A stretch of DNA of 64,000 nt, taken from positions 66,380,808-66,444,807 of the forward strand of contig OX381719.1 of the NCBI GenBank assembly GCA_947462335.1, given 5' to 3'. The DNA comes from Harmothoe impar (taxonomy: Eukaryota > Annelida > Polychaeta > Phyllodocida > Polynoidae). How positions within the stretch are numbered: position 1 is the first letter of the stretch; each line of letters opens with the position of its first letter. Below, piece after piece: positions 24,000 to 36,399 of the stretch. The notes beneath the pieces are model-generated. The model worked only from the letters and a program-made list of their open reading frames with translations. It ran no database searches and had not been told where the DNA came from. The translations under genes and the position numbers were made by a program.

Positions 24000-25021
24000 A
24001 TTAACCCTGTAAGGGCAGCACCACCAAGTCTTAACCCTGTGAGGACAGAACCACCAAGTGTTAACCCTGTGAAGACAGAACCACCAAGTGTTAACCCTGT
24101 GAAGACAGAACCACCAAGTGTTAACCCTGTGAGGACAGAACCACCAAGTGTTAACCCTGTGAGGACAGAACTACCAAGTCTTATATTAACCCTGTGAGGA
24201 CAGAACCACCAAGTGTTAACCCTGTGAGGACAGAATCACCAAGTATTAACCCTGTGAGGGCAGAACCACCAAGTCTTATATTAACCCTGTAAGGACAGAA
24301 CCACCAAGTATTAACCCTGTAAGGGCAGAACCACCAAGTCTTATATTAACCCTGTAAGGGCAGAACCACCAAGTATTAACCCTGTAAGGGCAGAACCACC
24401 AAGTCTTATATTAACCCTGTGAGGACAGAACCACCAAGTATTAACCCTGTAAGGGCAGAACCACCAAGTCTTATATTAACCCTGTGCGGACAGAACCACC
24501 AAGTCTGATATTAACCCTGTGAGGGCAGCATCACGAAGTCTTAAATTAACCCTGTGAGGGCAGAACCACCAAGTCTTATATTAACCCTGTTAGAAGAACC
24601 ACCAAGTCTTATATTAACCCTGTGAGGACAGAACCACCAAGGTAACCACCAGAACCACCAAGTCTTATATTAACCCTGTGAGGACAGAACCACCAAGTAT
24701 TAACCCTGTAAGGGCAGAACCACCAAGTCTTATATTAACCCTGTGAGGACAGAACCACCAAGTCTGATATTAACCCTGTGAGGGCAGCATCACAAAGTCT
24801 TAAATTAACCCTGTGAGGCCAGAACCACCAAGTCTTATATTAACCCTGTGAGAACAGAACCACCAAGTCTTATATTAACCCTGTGAGGGCAGAACCACCA
24901 AGTATTAACCCTGTAAGGGCAGAACCACCAAGTATTAACCCTGTGAGGACAGAACCACCAAGTATTAACCCTGTGAGGGCAGAACCACCAAGTATTAACC
25001 CTGTGAGGGCAGAATCACCAT
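24000..25021. repeat. TTAACCCTGTGAGGACAGAA minisatellite
   Basis: A unit made of TTAACCCTGTGAGGACAGAA plus CCACCAAGT, with an optional CTTATA insert, gives periods near 30 and 38 bp. There are about 30 copies with substitutions (GAGGAC/AAGGGC). The two period classes are interspersed, which suggests higher-order rearrangement. Confidence 0.96.
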
Positions 25022-25239
25022 CTCCTTAAGCCTGCTCCACCACCAAGTGCTGCAGCACCAAAGTAACAAATGTAGCTGCCACTTTGGACCACCTATGTAT
25101 GGGTTTATTTTAAATGTAAACAAACATGTTTCCATAGTGATGTGGAAAACGTTTTTAGTAATACCCTTGTTGAGAGTCGACAATATTAATATAAGACGGG
25201 ATTTCAAGAAATTCCCATGTCGCTCTGTCAATTAAAGAA

Positions 25240-25335
25240 AAGTCCACGTCCCATGTCACTATCACTGATATCTATCATATCCCATGTCACTAAGGCTCAA
25301 AATGCCCATGTTGCCATGTCGATTTTAGGGTTTAA
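25240..25335 (-). repeat. Fragment of dispersed GACATG repeat family
   Basis: CCCATGTCACT and CATGTCGATTTTAGG words match the family at 34.7, 36.2, 45.4, 55.1 and 60.6 kb, here in the CATGTC orientation. Confidence 0.5.
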
Positions 25336-25734
25336 TGCCCATATCATATGACATTAGCCTCCAGTGGATGGACTCGTCCGAAGGCGCTCAGAGAGAAACT
25401 TCCTCCGTCAGAATGCACTCACTTAGGCTATTTTATTCTGATAATGGATATTACGAATTCGCTGCTGGGATTTTTGGTATTTTATAATGATGAATTTAAG
25501 AGAAAAAAACCTCTGCCACTGTGATTCTTTAAGAATTATTGACTCTTCAAAAAAAATAGTATATGCTGCATAACAAACCCTTCAGAATGGGAGTATTTAT
25601 CAGTATACCTTCATCATTTGTTTGCCTGTTGAAAAGTTAGTTGGTGTGAAAGCCTGCACAGGTGTGTGTGTGTATGTATGTGTGTGTGTGTGGGGTATGA
25701 GAGATCTGGCAGCATGCAGTGGTATACAGTGCAG

Positions 25735-25880
25735 TGTTAACAGCCCGCGGTGCAGATTAAGATCGGGCCGCTTTAATTAGACGCCTATATCTTTAATTAG
25801 GCACCACATAAGACTCCTGCCGCTGCCAGCCTAGCCTGGGGGCGGTTAACGCGCTGCAGCGGGGGCAGGGGGGGGCGGGA
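25735..25880. promoter_or_regulatory. GC/TAATTA patch (possible regulatory element)
   Basis: Two TTTAATTAG words about 30 bp apart inside a CpG-containing patch. It resembles 23835-23990 in composition. Weak. Confidence 0.2.
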
Positions 25881-26189
25881 GTACTGGTCCTTACACTGGC
25901 GCTAAAGTACAAGAGGGAGTCAAGCTAAAGTACAAACCACAGGGGGAGTCAAGCTACAGACCACAGGGGAGTTAAAGCTACAAGCCACAGGGGGAGTCAA
26001 GCTCAGCTACAAGCCAGGGAAAATGTGCCACTGTTTGTAATGTTTTTGTTAAAACTGTGTCTTTTGGGAATTAAGTAACTTTGGTTTAACTTCATAAAAT
26101 ATTTTCCTGAAGTCTTCTATCACCAACGAATCGGTTTCATGTGCTGCATCTTTGGTGCCATCTGCAACCTGGGTACTTTCAACGTCCAC

Positions 26190-26520
26190 AGTGTCATTGT
26201 GAAATCATCTAAAGTTGTTATTGTAAAGTCATGTAAGGTTGTCATTGTAAGGTCATGTAAAGTTGTCATTGTAAAGTCATGTAAAGTTGTCATTGTAGTA
26301 ATGTATGGTTGTCTTTATAAAGTCATGTTATAAAGATGTTATTGTTAAGTTGTGTAAAGTAGTCATGGTAAAGTCATGTTAAAGTTGCATAATCACCAAG
26401 CGTATCCCACTCACAATTCTAGTACTGTTCTAGTCTACTATGTGGTTAAGTGCGAGTGGTGAGAATGCCCCTTTAAGATGTCATTGTAAAGTCATGTAAA
26501 GTCATTTTAAAGTCATGGTG
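26190..26520. repeat. 24-bp GTAAAGTCATGTAAAGTTGT minisatellite
   Basis: About eight imperfect copies, most regular at 26196-26300, with scattered GTCATGTAAAG words to 26520. Confidence 0.9.
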
Positions 26521-26939
26521 ATAAAGTGTCTTTTTGCATGATGGCGCATTTACATGCTCAAGTTGGAGTGTTTGAGTCCCTTGACATTTTGACTTAGGGC
26601 CCAGACCTGTGTGCCCCCCTTTTCCCTGTGTGTTAGAGGTAAGGTTAGGGAATTATATGTATCGTAGTGTAATGTCAATTTCTTGGGGGCCCAAACTTAT
26701 ATGTTCAGCCCCCCCCCCTTCCTCTGTGATTGTGGGGCAAGGGGATATGGGGGTTCAAAGGATGTATGGGGTGCAGGTAAAGTAGCAAAGTGTAATGCTT
26801 CTAATGGGATCAGGTGACTTGACTGGAAACCAATACACACATATAGACTATCTAATATACACATAAAACATCCCCATAAAGGGGCTACCAGCCTAGACCT
26901 AGCCTAGTCCAATCAAATTTAATTAAAGTCAAATCAAAT

Positions 26940-27095
26940 CAGAGTGGGTCTGCGTGTGGTCGCGGTCGGGTGCACGCGGAGGTCGCGGGGGTCACAGACA
27001 CCAGGCGGCGCCACATTGATCCGCGTGTAAATAAACAATAGCCAATCACGGCCGTCTGAGCGGCCAATCAGACGCGGCGAGCGACGCAGTGTGCC
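26940..27095. promoter_or_regulatory. CpG-rich patch with two CCAAT boxes
   Basis: CpG-dense, with AGCCAATCACG and GGCCAATCAGACG about 30 bp apart. Promoter-like composition, but no gene recognised. Confidence 0.25.
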
Positions 27096-27204
27096 GCTAA
27101 TCAAACACTCAATTAGCAGCAATTACATCAAATAAACATCAACGAATAAAGAACATGGGTGTCACCCCTCCCAACACCACCCGAGAACTGAACATTACAA
27201 ATTC

Positions 27205-27310
27205 GGGCAAATCTGAAGAAGTCACCAAAACACCAGAAAAGGCACAAGATATTTTTCAAGTATATCCTGTGCCTTTTCTGGTGTTCTGGTCACTTCCCAA
27301 GATTTACCCC
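27205..27310. repeat. Imperfect ~106-bp hairpin
   Basis: Arms of about 46 nt centred near 27255: the left arm holds ACACCAGAAAAGGCACA and the right arm its complement TGTGCCTTTTCTGGTGT, extending outward with mismatches to GGGCAAATC / GATTTACCCC. The size and small loop fit either a miRNA-like precursor or a short MITE. Confidence 0.75.
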
Positions 27311-27319
27311 ATTTTCAGA

Positions 27320-28735
27320 CGTTTGGAGGGAATCATAATCACAAATTTTCAAGGTAAAGCCATCACATGGTATAGCTTCAAATAAGTGAATTTTAAGATA
27401 TGGAGAAGAACTGAATAAGCTACCGTTTAAAGTGTTTTTCATACAGAAAAGCGTTGACGGATACAGAAGTGAAGCCAGGGGTCTAAGATAAACTGCCATC
27501 AGATAGATAACGCTGCAGGACGAGTTGCTGAACACCTGATGTACCTCCACACAACCCCATGTCACAGGCAGCAGGGAGTGGTCTTGTTAAAGTTTGTCTT
27601 GTCTTGAAAACTCATTAGAATAATTAATTCCTTTAATCATTTATTTAGCAGCATCATAAAGATGACAATAGTTCTGACAATGATTGTGACATGTTTATAT
27701 AATAGCTTTTGTTGTGAGTGTTTTGACGATGATTGTGACTGACAAGTTTACAAGAATGGCGTTTATTTGTTTGACGGCTGTGAAAGGAGCTCAATGTTTA
27801 CGTGTTTCCGGTACAGGAGAGTTCTAACCTCCTCCAATACTAGAGAGTTCTAACCACCTCCAGTACAGGAGAGTTCTAACCACCTGAGGATTGCTGAAGG
27901 TCACAGCTCTTCATGCCGCCCGCAGTAAAGGTCAGACCGACCTTGGGGAATGACCTTGGGGATGACCTTGGGACTGAAGGTCAGCAGCTCTACTTGTACT
28001 CTACATACTCCCACATTCTGCTATAACCCCCCCCCCCCCCCTCAACACCTCTACCCCTGTACACTGCACTGCTGATGCCATGCAACCCCCCAACTACCAC
28101 CCTATACCCCCCCCCCCACACACACACATCAGCTTTACATACTCCCTTATTTCTCCTATATCCCCTAACTGCACACCCCCCCCCTCCACATGCTCCCTTC
28201 ACCATCCTATAACCACCCCTACCCCTATGCCCTCTCACCATCTCTAGATACTCCCTTAATTCTGCCATAATCCCCCTCTCTATGGCTCCTTACTATGGCC
28301 AAACGTTGTACAATGTTGATACTTTATTTTGACGTAAAATATTTTTGTTAGCTGGGATATGCCCCTCCCCCGATCCCACCCTCTCCCGAGATACAACCCC
28401 CGCCTGATCCCATCCTGATACTTCACTACTACACCCTTATACACCGCACTATTACCTGCCCCCCCCCCCTCCCTCCCACTTCCCCCCTTACCCACCTCCC
28501 CCCTCCCCCAGCCCAATTGCTGCATGCTGCTGTAGGTACCTGGGCAACCCCTTCCACACAGACACCCACACACCCACAAACCCCTACACCCCCCCCCCCC
28601 CCACACACACACACTGAGTGCTTGCAGTACATCTGCATCTTCCGCCCCACTTATTACCCACAACCCCCTTCTTCGACCCCACTTACCCACAACCCACCTC
28701 TCCAACTACCTGTCAATCAAACCTCACCGCGGCGT
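27320..28735. other. Gene-free stretch with C-runs
   Basis: No gene recognised. C-runs at 28027, 28110, 28177, 28460 and 28590 create false ORFs. Confidence 0.45.
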
Positions 28736-28739
28736 GGGC

Positions 28740-29345
28740 CCTGGTCTGCCTCTCTCCTGGCCCTCCTTCTCTGTCCCTTCTCTCTCTTCTCTCTTCTCAT
28801 TCTATTCTCTCTTTTCTCTCTATCCTCTGTTCATTCTTTCTCTCCATTCTCTTTTCTCTCCCCAATTTATGTTCTCGCCATTCTCTCTGTTTTATGTTTT
28901 CTCTCTTTTCTCTGTTCTCTGACTATTCTCTGTTCAATTTCTTCTCTCTTTGTTCCATGTGTTCACCCCATCCTCTGTTCTCGTTCTCTATTTATTCTCA
29001 GTTCTCTCTCCATTTCCACTCCATTCTCTATTCTCTCTCTATTCTATGTCCTCTGTCTACTCTCTCTTCATTCTCCCTCCATTCTCTTTTCTCCCCCTAA
29101 TAATTGTTCTTGCTATTCTCTCTCTTCCCTTTTTCTCTCTCCATTCTCTTTTCACTTTCCGTTCTCTTTTCTCTCTCCATTCCCCTTTCTCTCCTCATTC
29201 TCTGTTCTCTTTCCATTCTTTTTTTCTCTCCACTCTCTTTTCTCTCTCCATTCCCTTTTCTCTCTTCATTCTCTTTTCACTCTCCTTTCTCTTTTCTCTA
29301 TCCATTCTCGTTTCGCTATCCATTCTCTGTTGTCTCTCCAGTGCT
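28740..29345. repeat. Pyrimidine-rich CTCTCTCCATTCTCTTTT repeat
   Basis: Irregular tandem of CATTCTCTTTTCTCTCTC words, nearly pure pyrimidine on the plus strand. No coding significance. Confidence 0.93.
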
Positions 29346-29538
29346 ATTAAACAATAACTGAGGCAAAACAACATGTGACTAATGCATTACTCAAAAAGCA
29401 CTTAGCCTAACACTCATTGACATGAAGAAGACCAATGTGAGTTGGTCAGTACTGACCAACCTAATGTCAGTATTGATTAACTAACTTAGGTTGGTCGTAG
29501 GTTAGGTACTACTGACTGATTTGTAGCCACCACAGACT

Positions 29539-29841
29539 TACTCTCGTTCCCAAATCCTTCCGAAAGAAGGCTCTGGGGACAGCCAAATGACCTTGAACTT
29601 TGGATTTTGCTGGGTCTGGGCAACCCCTGCTGGTAGGCTGGAACCAGCAAACAGGAACAGGAAATGGAACCAGAATGTATGATGGTAGTTTTAGGTAGAT
29701 TTACCATCAGCCTTTCTGGTTCCATTTCCTGTTCCTGTTCGCTGGTTCCAAGCTACCAGCAGGGGTTGCCCAGACCCAGCACAATCCCAACATTTGGCTG
29801 TTACCAGAGCCTTCCTTCGGAAGGATTTGGGAACGAGAGTA
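29539..29841. mobile_element. 303-bp fold-back MITE with 9-bp target duplication
   Basis: Nearly the whole element is an inverted repeat (arms about 145 bp) with ends TACTCTCGTTCCCAAATCCT and its complement. CCACAGACT lies at 29530-29538 and again at 29842-29850. A 9-bp duplication with long inverted arms is the Mutator-like (MULE) pattern. No coding region. Confidence 0.88.
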
Positions 29842-29850
29842 CCACAGACT

Positions 29851-32800
29851 AAGTTCTGGAGCCTAAAGATTATCAGTGTACAGCAGCCCCCAGCAGGGTG
29901 TCAGACACTTTACTGGGTACCACCCTGCACCAACCTCTCACCTGACTGACCACACCTGGCCCTACCTGCAGCCCACCTCTGGTTACATTACGTGTGTGTG
30001 GGTGGGTGGGGGGGGGGGATAGGGAACATATCCAACATGTTTAGTACTCCCTGGTAGATCGGGATCACACATAAACAATATCACAGCGTTCGTGATTGAC
30101 AAAACGTGTAAGGGATGTTGGCCGGGGGGACAGTGATGCAGAGGCACTCACCAACCAGATGGTCTGTTTGACCTCAGAGGGCAGAGTTCACCCCTTCAGT
30201 GATGTCATTGTATATTATCTCTCAATCACCTTTCCCCTCAATTTCAATTAGTTCAATTCACCCTATTTAGCTAGGCCTATACATGTAGTTTAGCACACTA
30301 GTAATGTGCATCATTTGCTGGCTGAGGTCTCATTGACACAGAGACTTTTGTTGTTCCCGATGTGCTTTCCCGCCTCCACCTAATGCCGTGTGGTGGACTA
30401 TATTAGTACAACACTCAGATATCTGAGTCAGTCTGACCCCGGGTTACACCGTCAATCAGTCGGCATTGGTGAAATATAATACTGTATAATAAGATGACAG
30501 CTGATATATGTATGTGTATCATTGAAGGTATCATGACCTTACTGGGGCTTTCTGCTGTAACCCTGTAAGGGCAGCAGGATCAAGCTTTTACCCATATCCT
30601 TAGGACTGCCAGTACTTTCTGGTGGGGCCCTGCCATAGCGTATTGTTTCCAATGCAAACGCAAAATCCTGGCCTTTGGAGGGCCCCTTTTACTTTACGCA
30701 TTGGTACCCTATGGCAGTGCTAAAAACTGTTAAAAACGTTATTTTGACATAAAATAACGTATTTTTGTTAGCTTGGGTATTTGTAGCAGAGAGCATATTT
30801 TGTAATTATTTTGTGAAAATCTGAATATCTCAAGGACCATTCTTGTGAGTAGGGCCAGGCAGTGGTCATTTTCCAACAACAGGGGGTGGAATTGGCAAAC
30901 GATTTGGGGCTCTTGAAGGGGGAGCGGACCAAAATAAATTGGATCTCTTAGCAGAGGTATCAAAAAAGAAATCACACCTTTTAATCAAAATAAAAACTGT
31001 TACTTTAGCTTGTGGGCAGCCACAATGAATTTGAACCCTTCTAGGGGCGACAGAAAATGTTCAGAAATGTTGTTAAAATATCATTCCCCCTGAAGACTTC
31101 CTCACATGGTGTAGATATCCCTCATGTCAGCTTTGTACAGTCCTGATTACCACAGAGTGAAGGCTCCGTAATCCCGGCTACAATCAGACACAACCGTTGT
31201 ATAAGTGTCTGCTACAGGTTATTGCGGACTGTTATAGACGACAGGACAAGGCAATGTAACAGGTATCCAGCATCAACAAGTCACGTCACAAGTCAACACG
31301 GCTAATCCATTCGTAATTAAAGAGAGAACTGTGAAGTCCTGTTTATATGGGACTAGCATATATCCTAGTATTTCAAGTAGTCTGGGCAAACCCCTCTTTT
31401 CAGAGTTGGAACAAAGAGACTGATAAGAAATTCACCCATAATGCACTGCGCTGGAGTCGGGGCCTAACCAGAATGCATTGCATTTGTAAGTATAATACAA
31501 TACTAAATACAGTACTAAAGCAGCAATTTTCAGGCCCCAAGTGCGGGTAATAGGATTCTCCCAAAGTCGGTGTGCGGAATTTATGGTACACTGTGAAAAA
31601 AAAGTGTTTATAATTTCTAACACTTATTGTGTCCGTTATTCTAAGCACTTGACAAAAGTTTTAAGATTCTAATCATATTTTAGCTAAACACTTTAGGTAA
31701 AGTGTTCAGATGTTTAGATTTTAAACACTTATCAAAACACTATTGCAAAACGTGTTAGCATTTAAACACCTATTCCTAAACACTCCAAAAGTGTGTAGAT
31801 TCTAAAATAAGTGTTTAAATTCTACCTAGCCCCCACACACAAATGGGCCCTAGATAGGCGTGTAACTAAGCACATTGTCAGGGCCTCTAGGGGACCAGAT
31901 GAACTCGGTCCAGATTTTTAACATGTCATGTTTGCACTGCAAATCTTTAATTCAATTTGTGCTCATTTCTGAAAGTATTCAATTAATGTACATATCAAAT
32001 TAACATTATATGCACTTTTGAAAAATGGAGTTTCACTTGTGTTGGAAATGGGCACACTGGGCAAAAGCGTCCCTGGGTTTCCGATGGGATCAGCATGGGT
32101 GGCAGGTGGGGCCCAGGTGGGCTGAGCCCATGAACTGAACATATTTGTATATTGATTTCTTGCATTGCAGATACTTTGATTCGTCCTCAATTGTTTCCTT
32201 TTTCTAGGAAATGCAAGCTTAAATTAGCTTCTTATTTAATCTTGTCTGCCTGGGTTTCACCTGGGCTAGAGCTAGGCTAAGTGGGCCAAGGTCTCCATGG
32301 GTTTTCCATGGACTAGCGGTGGGCTGCCAGATAGGCTAGTCCTGGGCTAAATGGGCTAAATATTGTTCCTAAGCTTACCACTAGATGTCCTCATTGGAAG
32401 TACAGGGGATTGACATTTTCTAGATTGATTACAAGAGGCATAAATTCACAATTACTTTAAAAGCATAGAAAATGAAACAGTTTTCACAGTTAGTTTATTT
32501 CATGTAAAATTACCTGCATGATCACAATAAATAATCCTAGCATTGCCTCAGGTATCACTGTCAGACTTACAGGAGCTCTGACTGTGTCACCCAACGTGAT
32601 CAGAGTTGTAGTTAGTCAAAGGATGCATTTTGCTTCTCCTCCTTAAATAAAGGGAAGAGATGACATTGACTTCAGATAAAATAATCGGTCCACTGGAATA
32701 CTTGTTGGGACCTACTCTTGATGGTCATCAACTACATTTCTGCATGCGTCCCTCCAGCCCCAACCCCCCAATGTCTGTCCCCAACTAAGGGAGCCCAGCT

Positions 32801-33335
32801 GGGCACCACTGAGATCCTAACAGGCCCAGCCCACTTCAAATCTGGGCAAGCCAATATGGGCCCCTGCTGGTAGCCCTAGTTGAATGCTTTTTACCTAAAT
32901 ATTCATATAGATCTTACTAAAGGAGTGCTTAAGATAATGGAAACAATACAGTATAGCTATTGATCAGCCATAAAGGGACACCCCTGTGTAGGAGGGGGGT
33001 ATACCAATGAAGAGTGACAAAAATATTAGTCAATCCAAACGATACTGTTACCAGAACCGACAAACAAATGACGTTGATATAGAACGGTGTTAATAGATTA
33101 GAATAACAACAAACTGCAGTCTTTGATGAATTGCTGACAAGAAGTGCCCAGAGTTAGCTGTAATGTGTGTAGATACTTATAACGCGCGGTGGGAGGAAGT
33201 CGGTGGGAGGAGCGCGGTATAAATACAATGTGTAAATGCCGCTCAATGTTGTCGATGTAAATAGCAAAGAGCAGAAACCTGTGGTATCAGAGGTTGGCAT
33301 CTCTCCACATATCTCTAACACTCACACTACTCTGC
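29851..33335. other. Gene-free stretch with an AACACTT motif cluster
   Basis: No supported gene. Between about 31590 and 31830 the words AAACACTT/AAGTGTTT occur roughly ten times in both orientations, which looks like a small decayed repeat. GGGCC/GGGCTAG-rich patches lie at 32040-32110, 32250-32350 and 32770-32880. Confidence 0.4.
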
Positions 33336-33339
33336 TGTC

Positions 33340-33830
33340 ATGTCTCACCATGATGCATCAATGCAGCCCTGGTCACCAGCTCACCAGGGCTGCATCATGC
33401 TGCATCATGCTGCATCATGCTGCATCATGCTGCATCATGCTGCATCATGCTGCATCATGCTGCATCATGCTGTATCATGCTGCATCATGCTGTCCTTATA
33501 GGGCTGATACACTCCTGAAGGGGCTGAATGCTACTGATGCAGTATTAGTTAGTTTTGCCCCGTTCCAGCATCGGTGCATCATGACGCAGATGCTGCTGCA
33601 TTGGTGCATCATGACTCCAAATTTTGCTGCATCAGTGCATCATTATGGCGGAAGCTGCAGCATTGGTGCATCATGACTGCTTATGTTGCTGCATCAGTGC
33701 ATCATGACGGCAGATTTTGCTTCATCGGTGCATCATGACGGTATTTGTAGCTGCATCAGTGCATCATGACTCCAGATTTTGCTTCGCCGGTGCATCATGA
33801 CGGCCGGTTATCCCTTTGGCATGATGCGTC
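33340..33830. repeat. TGCATCATGC microsatellite plus dispersed-family copies
   Basis: A perfect or near-perfect 10-bp unit TGCATCATGC is repeated about ten times at 33391-33490. It is followed by six or seven looser copies (TGCATCATGACG...GCTGCATC) spaced about 40 bp apart to 33810. CTGGTCACCAGCTCACCAGG precedes the array. Confidence 0.9.
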
Positions 33831-33839
33831 CCTGCAGGT

Positions 33840-34135
33840 TCCCCTAATTAGAGGTACACCCTAATTAGATGTGCGTGATTAGCGAGAGGCGTGAGGTGAT
33901 GGCGACCACCTCGCCCGGTGCTCGCGGCGCCAGATGGCCTTAGATGTCTAAATATAATCCCGCATACCAGCACCACGACACACACCCACTCCTGCCACAC
34001 CACACTTTTAGTCCAACCAGGCGCATTTAGAACGGCCGCAGTAAAATTAGTACAACACGGGCACACCGGAAACACAGTAGCACCGTGCACGGCGACGTGA
34101 CGTCATGGAGGTCAGTGACGTCATCTGGACGTGAC
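33840..34135. promoter_or_regulatory. CpG patch with TAATTAG and two CRE sites
   Basis: CCTAATTAGA appears twice at about 33843-33870, followed by a CpG-rich part and two full CRE motifs (TGACGTCA at about 34098 and 34118). A plausible cis-regulatory element, but no adjoining gene identified. Confidence 0.3.
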
Positions 34136-34714
34136 TAAAGCCCGGAGCATGACACTCACCTAGGTCGGATGTGAGTGACTTATATCTAATGATGTAGAGT
34201 CATAGACTTATATCTAATGGTACAGAGTCAGAGACTTTTATTTCATGGTGAATACGACACTCCTATTGACCGAGGAAGGCCATATTTAACATCCCTGTGA
34301 AAAATCCCTGGTCCGTATTTCACGGCATGTCAAATGATCAAAATTGTTGATTTTACCACTATGAATTAGCTTTTTCAGAGTAATTAAGATTTTGACAAAT
34401 GTTGTTAGTAATAACATGAAATAAACACAAAGGAGCACTCGTAGAGTTCCCCACTGAGGGCTATTTCACGAGACGAAACTCATGCACCTTGTCTATATAC
34501 CTAACGGTACAGAGTCACAGATCTGTATTATTCAGCAATATCATTTTATTCATATGAATACATATTGCAGAACTGAAGATGACCTGTTTTGACTACACAC
34601 AAAATGGAAATTCTTCATAAATGTTCGAGTTCTGTGTTGGTTAATCATGCTTCTCAATCTGTTTATGTACTAATTGTGATGTTAAATGAATGGCTCTAGA
34701 CCCCTAAATTCGAT

Positions 34715-34890
34715 ATGGCGACATTGGCATTTCTTAAAATCGACATGCGACATGAGGCCTAGTGACATGCAACATGAGGCTTAGTGACAGGGGACATGGA
34801 CATTTCTTAAATTGACATGGGACATGAGCATTTTAAGCGACATAGACATGCGACATGGTCATTTCTTAAATCCGACATGTGACATGGGGA
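34715..34890 (+). repeat. Dispersed GACATG repeat family, full-length-like copy
   Basis: Opens TAAATTCGATATGGCGACAT, then alternates CGACATGCGACATG, ATTTCTTAAA and AGTGACATG words, and closes at the palindrome GGGGACCCC. Nearly the same layout is seen at 60550-60760. Confidence 0.75.
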
Positions 34891-35136
34891 CCCCGCCATC
34901 AAGGGCCCCAAATGAATGGGTATACATGTTTTGAAAATAAATCACTTTTTCTTTTAATATAACATCCACATTCTCAAATGGTAGGGCTCATAAGCTAGCA
35001 CCTACTTATTTCACCATGACCTGACCACAATTTCACCATAAGACGACCTCAGTCTGCAAGGTGTTAGCAGTAACCCTATTACAAGAGTCATTCTGCAAGG
35101 AATGCTACTTATATACCTACTTTTCCAAAGCTCCAA

Positions 35137-35514
35137 ATGTCAAGAAAATACCCTCGTAAAAGGAAAATAATGAGCCTGCATAGCTCTAGCATTGTTCTAT
35201 TGAGTAATTCCAATTCATCTATATATGAATTAAAAATGATTTATACTGTTTTGATTGAGATAGATTGGTCGATGCTAGGTAAATCTTGGTCGACATTGAG
35301 TGAAAACAGACCATATGAGGGCAATAATCTATATATAATATTGATTTATAAGATTATCAAACATGATCAATTAAAACCCATGGATCATCTCTCAGTGTCT
35401 AGTATAACAGACCTGTATGATCCACTAGTGGTTTTAGTTGACATAAGGAAGCACCTGCTAATGATCACGAAAAACTGTGACAGGAAGGGTCGACTTATGG
35501 TAAATCTACCCTAA
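35137..35514 (+). CDS. Unrecognised 125-codon ORF
   Basis: The longest non-repetitive ORF in the middle of the window. It starts MSRKYPRKRKIM (basic) and is then rich in Ile, Leu and Ser, in an AT-rich context. I recognise no domain, signal peptide or clear membrane segment. It could be a chance ORF or an exon-like fragment. No promoter or polyadenylation signal stands out. Confidence 0.15.
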   Translation: MSRKYPRKRKIMSLHSSSIVLLSNSNSSIYELKMIYTVLIEIDWSMLGKSWSTLSENRPYEGNNLYIILIYKIIKHDQLKPMDHLSVSSITDLYDPLVVLVDIRKHLLMITKNCDRKGRLMVNLP

Positions 35515-35784
35515 ATGTTTATGCTTTTTTCTTTTTTCATTCACCATGACTTAATTCTGCTGAACTCACTTTGTACGAAGCGTCTTATGCCAATAAAGAT
35601 GAAGTCAACATCCGGAATATGCTTTTCTGTCTTCATGCGGTTAAGTCCCTCATCTTGTCTTATTTATAAAGTTTTTATCTTGTCTTATTTATAATAAAGG
35701 TTTTATCTTGCTTTAATTATAGAGGTTTTATCAACATTTATCAAGAACAGATCGTCAGTCGTGCTCAGCAGCCAACAGTCATTT

Positions 35785-35875
35785 CCCTTGGTTGTCACGT
35801 GTTTCCGTGGTTACGTTTCCGTGGTTATGTAGTCGTGGTTACATGTTTCCGAGGTTATTTCGTCTCCGGGTTACG
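35785..35875. repeat. Short tandem TTTCCGTGGTTACG
   Basis: Four imperfect copies of a roughly 15-20-bp unit GTTTCCGTGGTTACGT. Confidence 0.6.
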
Positions 35876-36224
35876 CCAATCGCGCGGCGTTTTACCAGTT
35901 TCCGCTCATTGAGTCATCATACAAAACTGACACCGGGTTTTACACCGAGACTTCACCGACTGACGGCCGCTTTTTATTTAAAAAGTGCTGGTTGGAATTT
36001 GATTGGTGCGTTTCTTGTTTTATTTGGGGGAGGTGGCTGACCTGTTGGTGGAGGCGGTGAGGACGGGACAGGTCACATCAGGACAGAAACCCAGTAAGGG
36101 CTGCACAGTGACTTCATGCAGCATGGCTTGGTCGTCATAACTCGCCAGAGCTGCAATCATGACCAGCCTATGATATTATCCAAAAGGATCAACATGAGGC
36201 GAGAAGGCTCCCAAGTGCTTCATT

Positions 36225-36395
36225 TATGTGTGCCTCTACATGGGTAAAAATCGACACGGCGACATGGCCCTTTTAAAAATCGACAGACACAGACATCTTT
36301 TTAAAGCCTTTACATTCTAATATATATATATAAATCGACCCAGTGACACGGCCCTCTTATCGACACGGCGACACGGTCAAAAGTGTGGGACCCCA
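36225..36395 (+). repeat. Diverged copy of dispersed GACATG family
   Basis: AATCGACACGGCGACATGG, AATCGACAGACACAGACAT and GGGACCCC in the same order as other copies. The CATG words have drifted to CACG. Confidence 0.6.
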
Positions 36396-36399
36396 TCTA

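Noticed and set aside
28517..29361. ORFs up to 277 codons rich in SLFSLLSLHSLF
   Set aside because: Pyrimidine-rich repeat, open in several frames.
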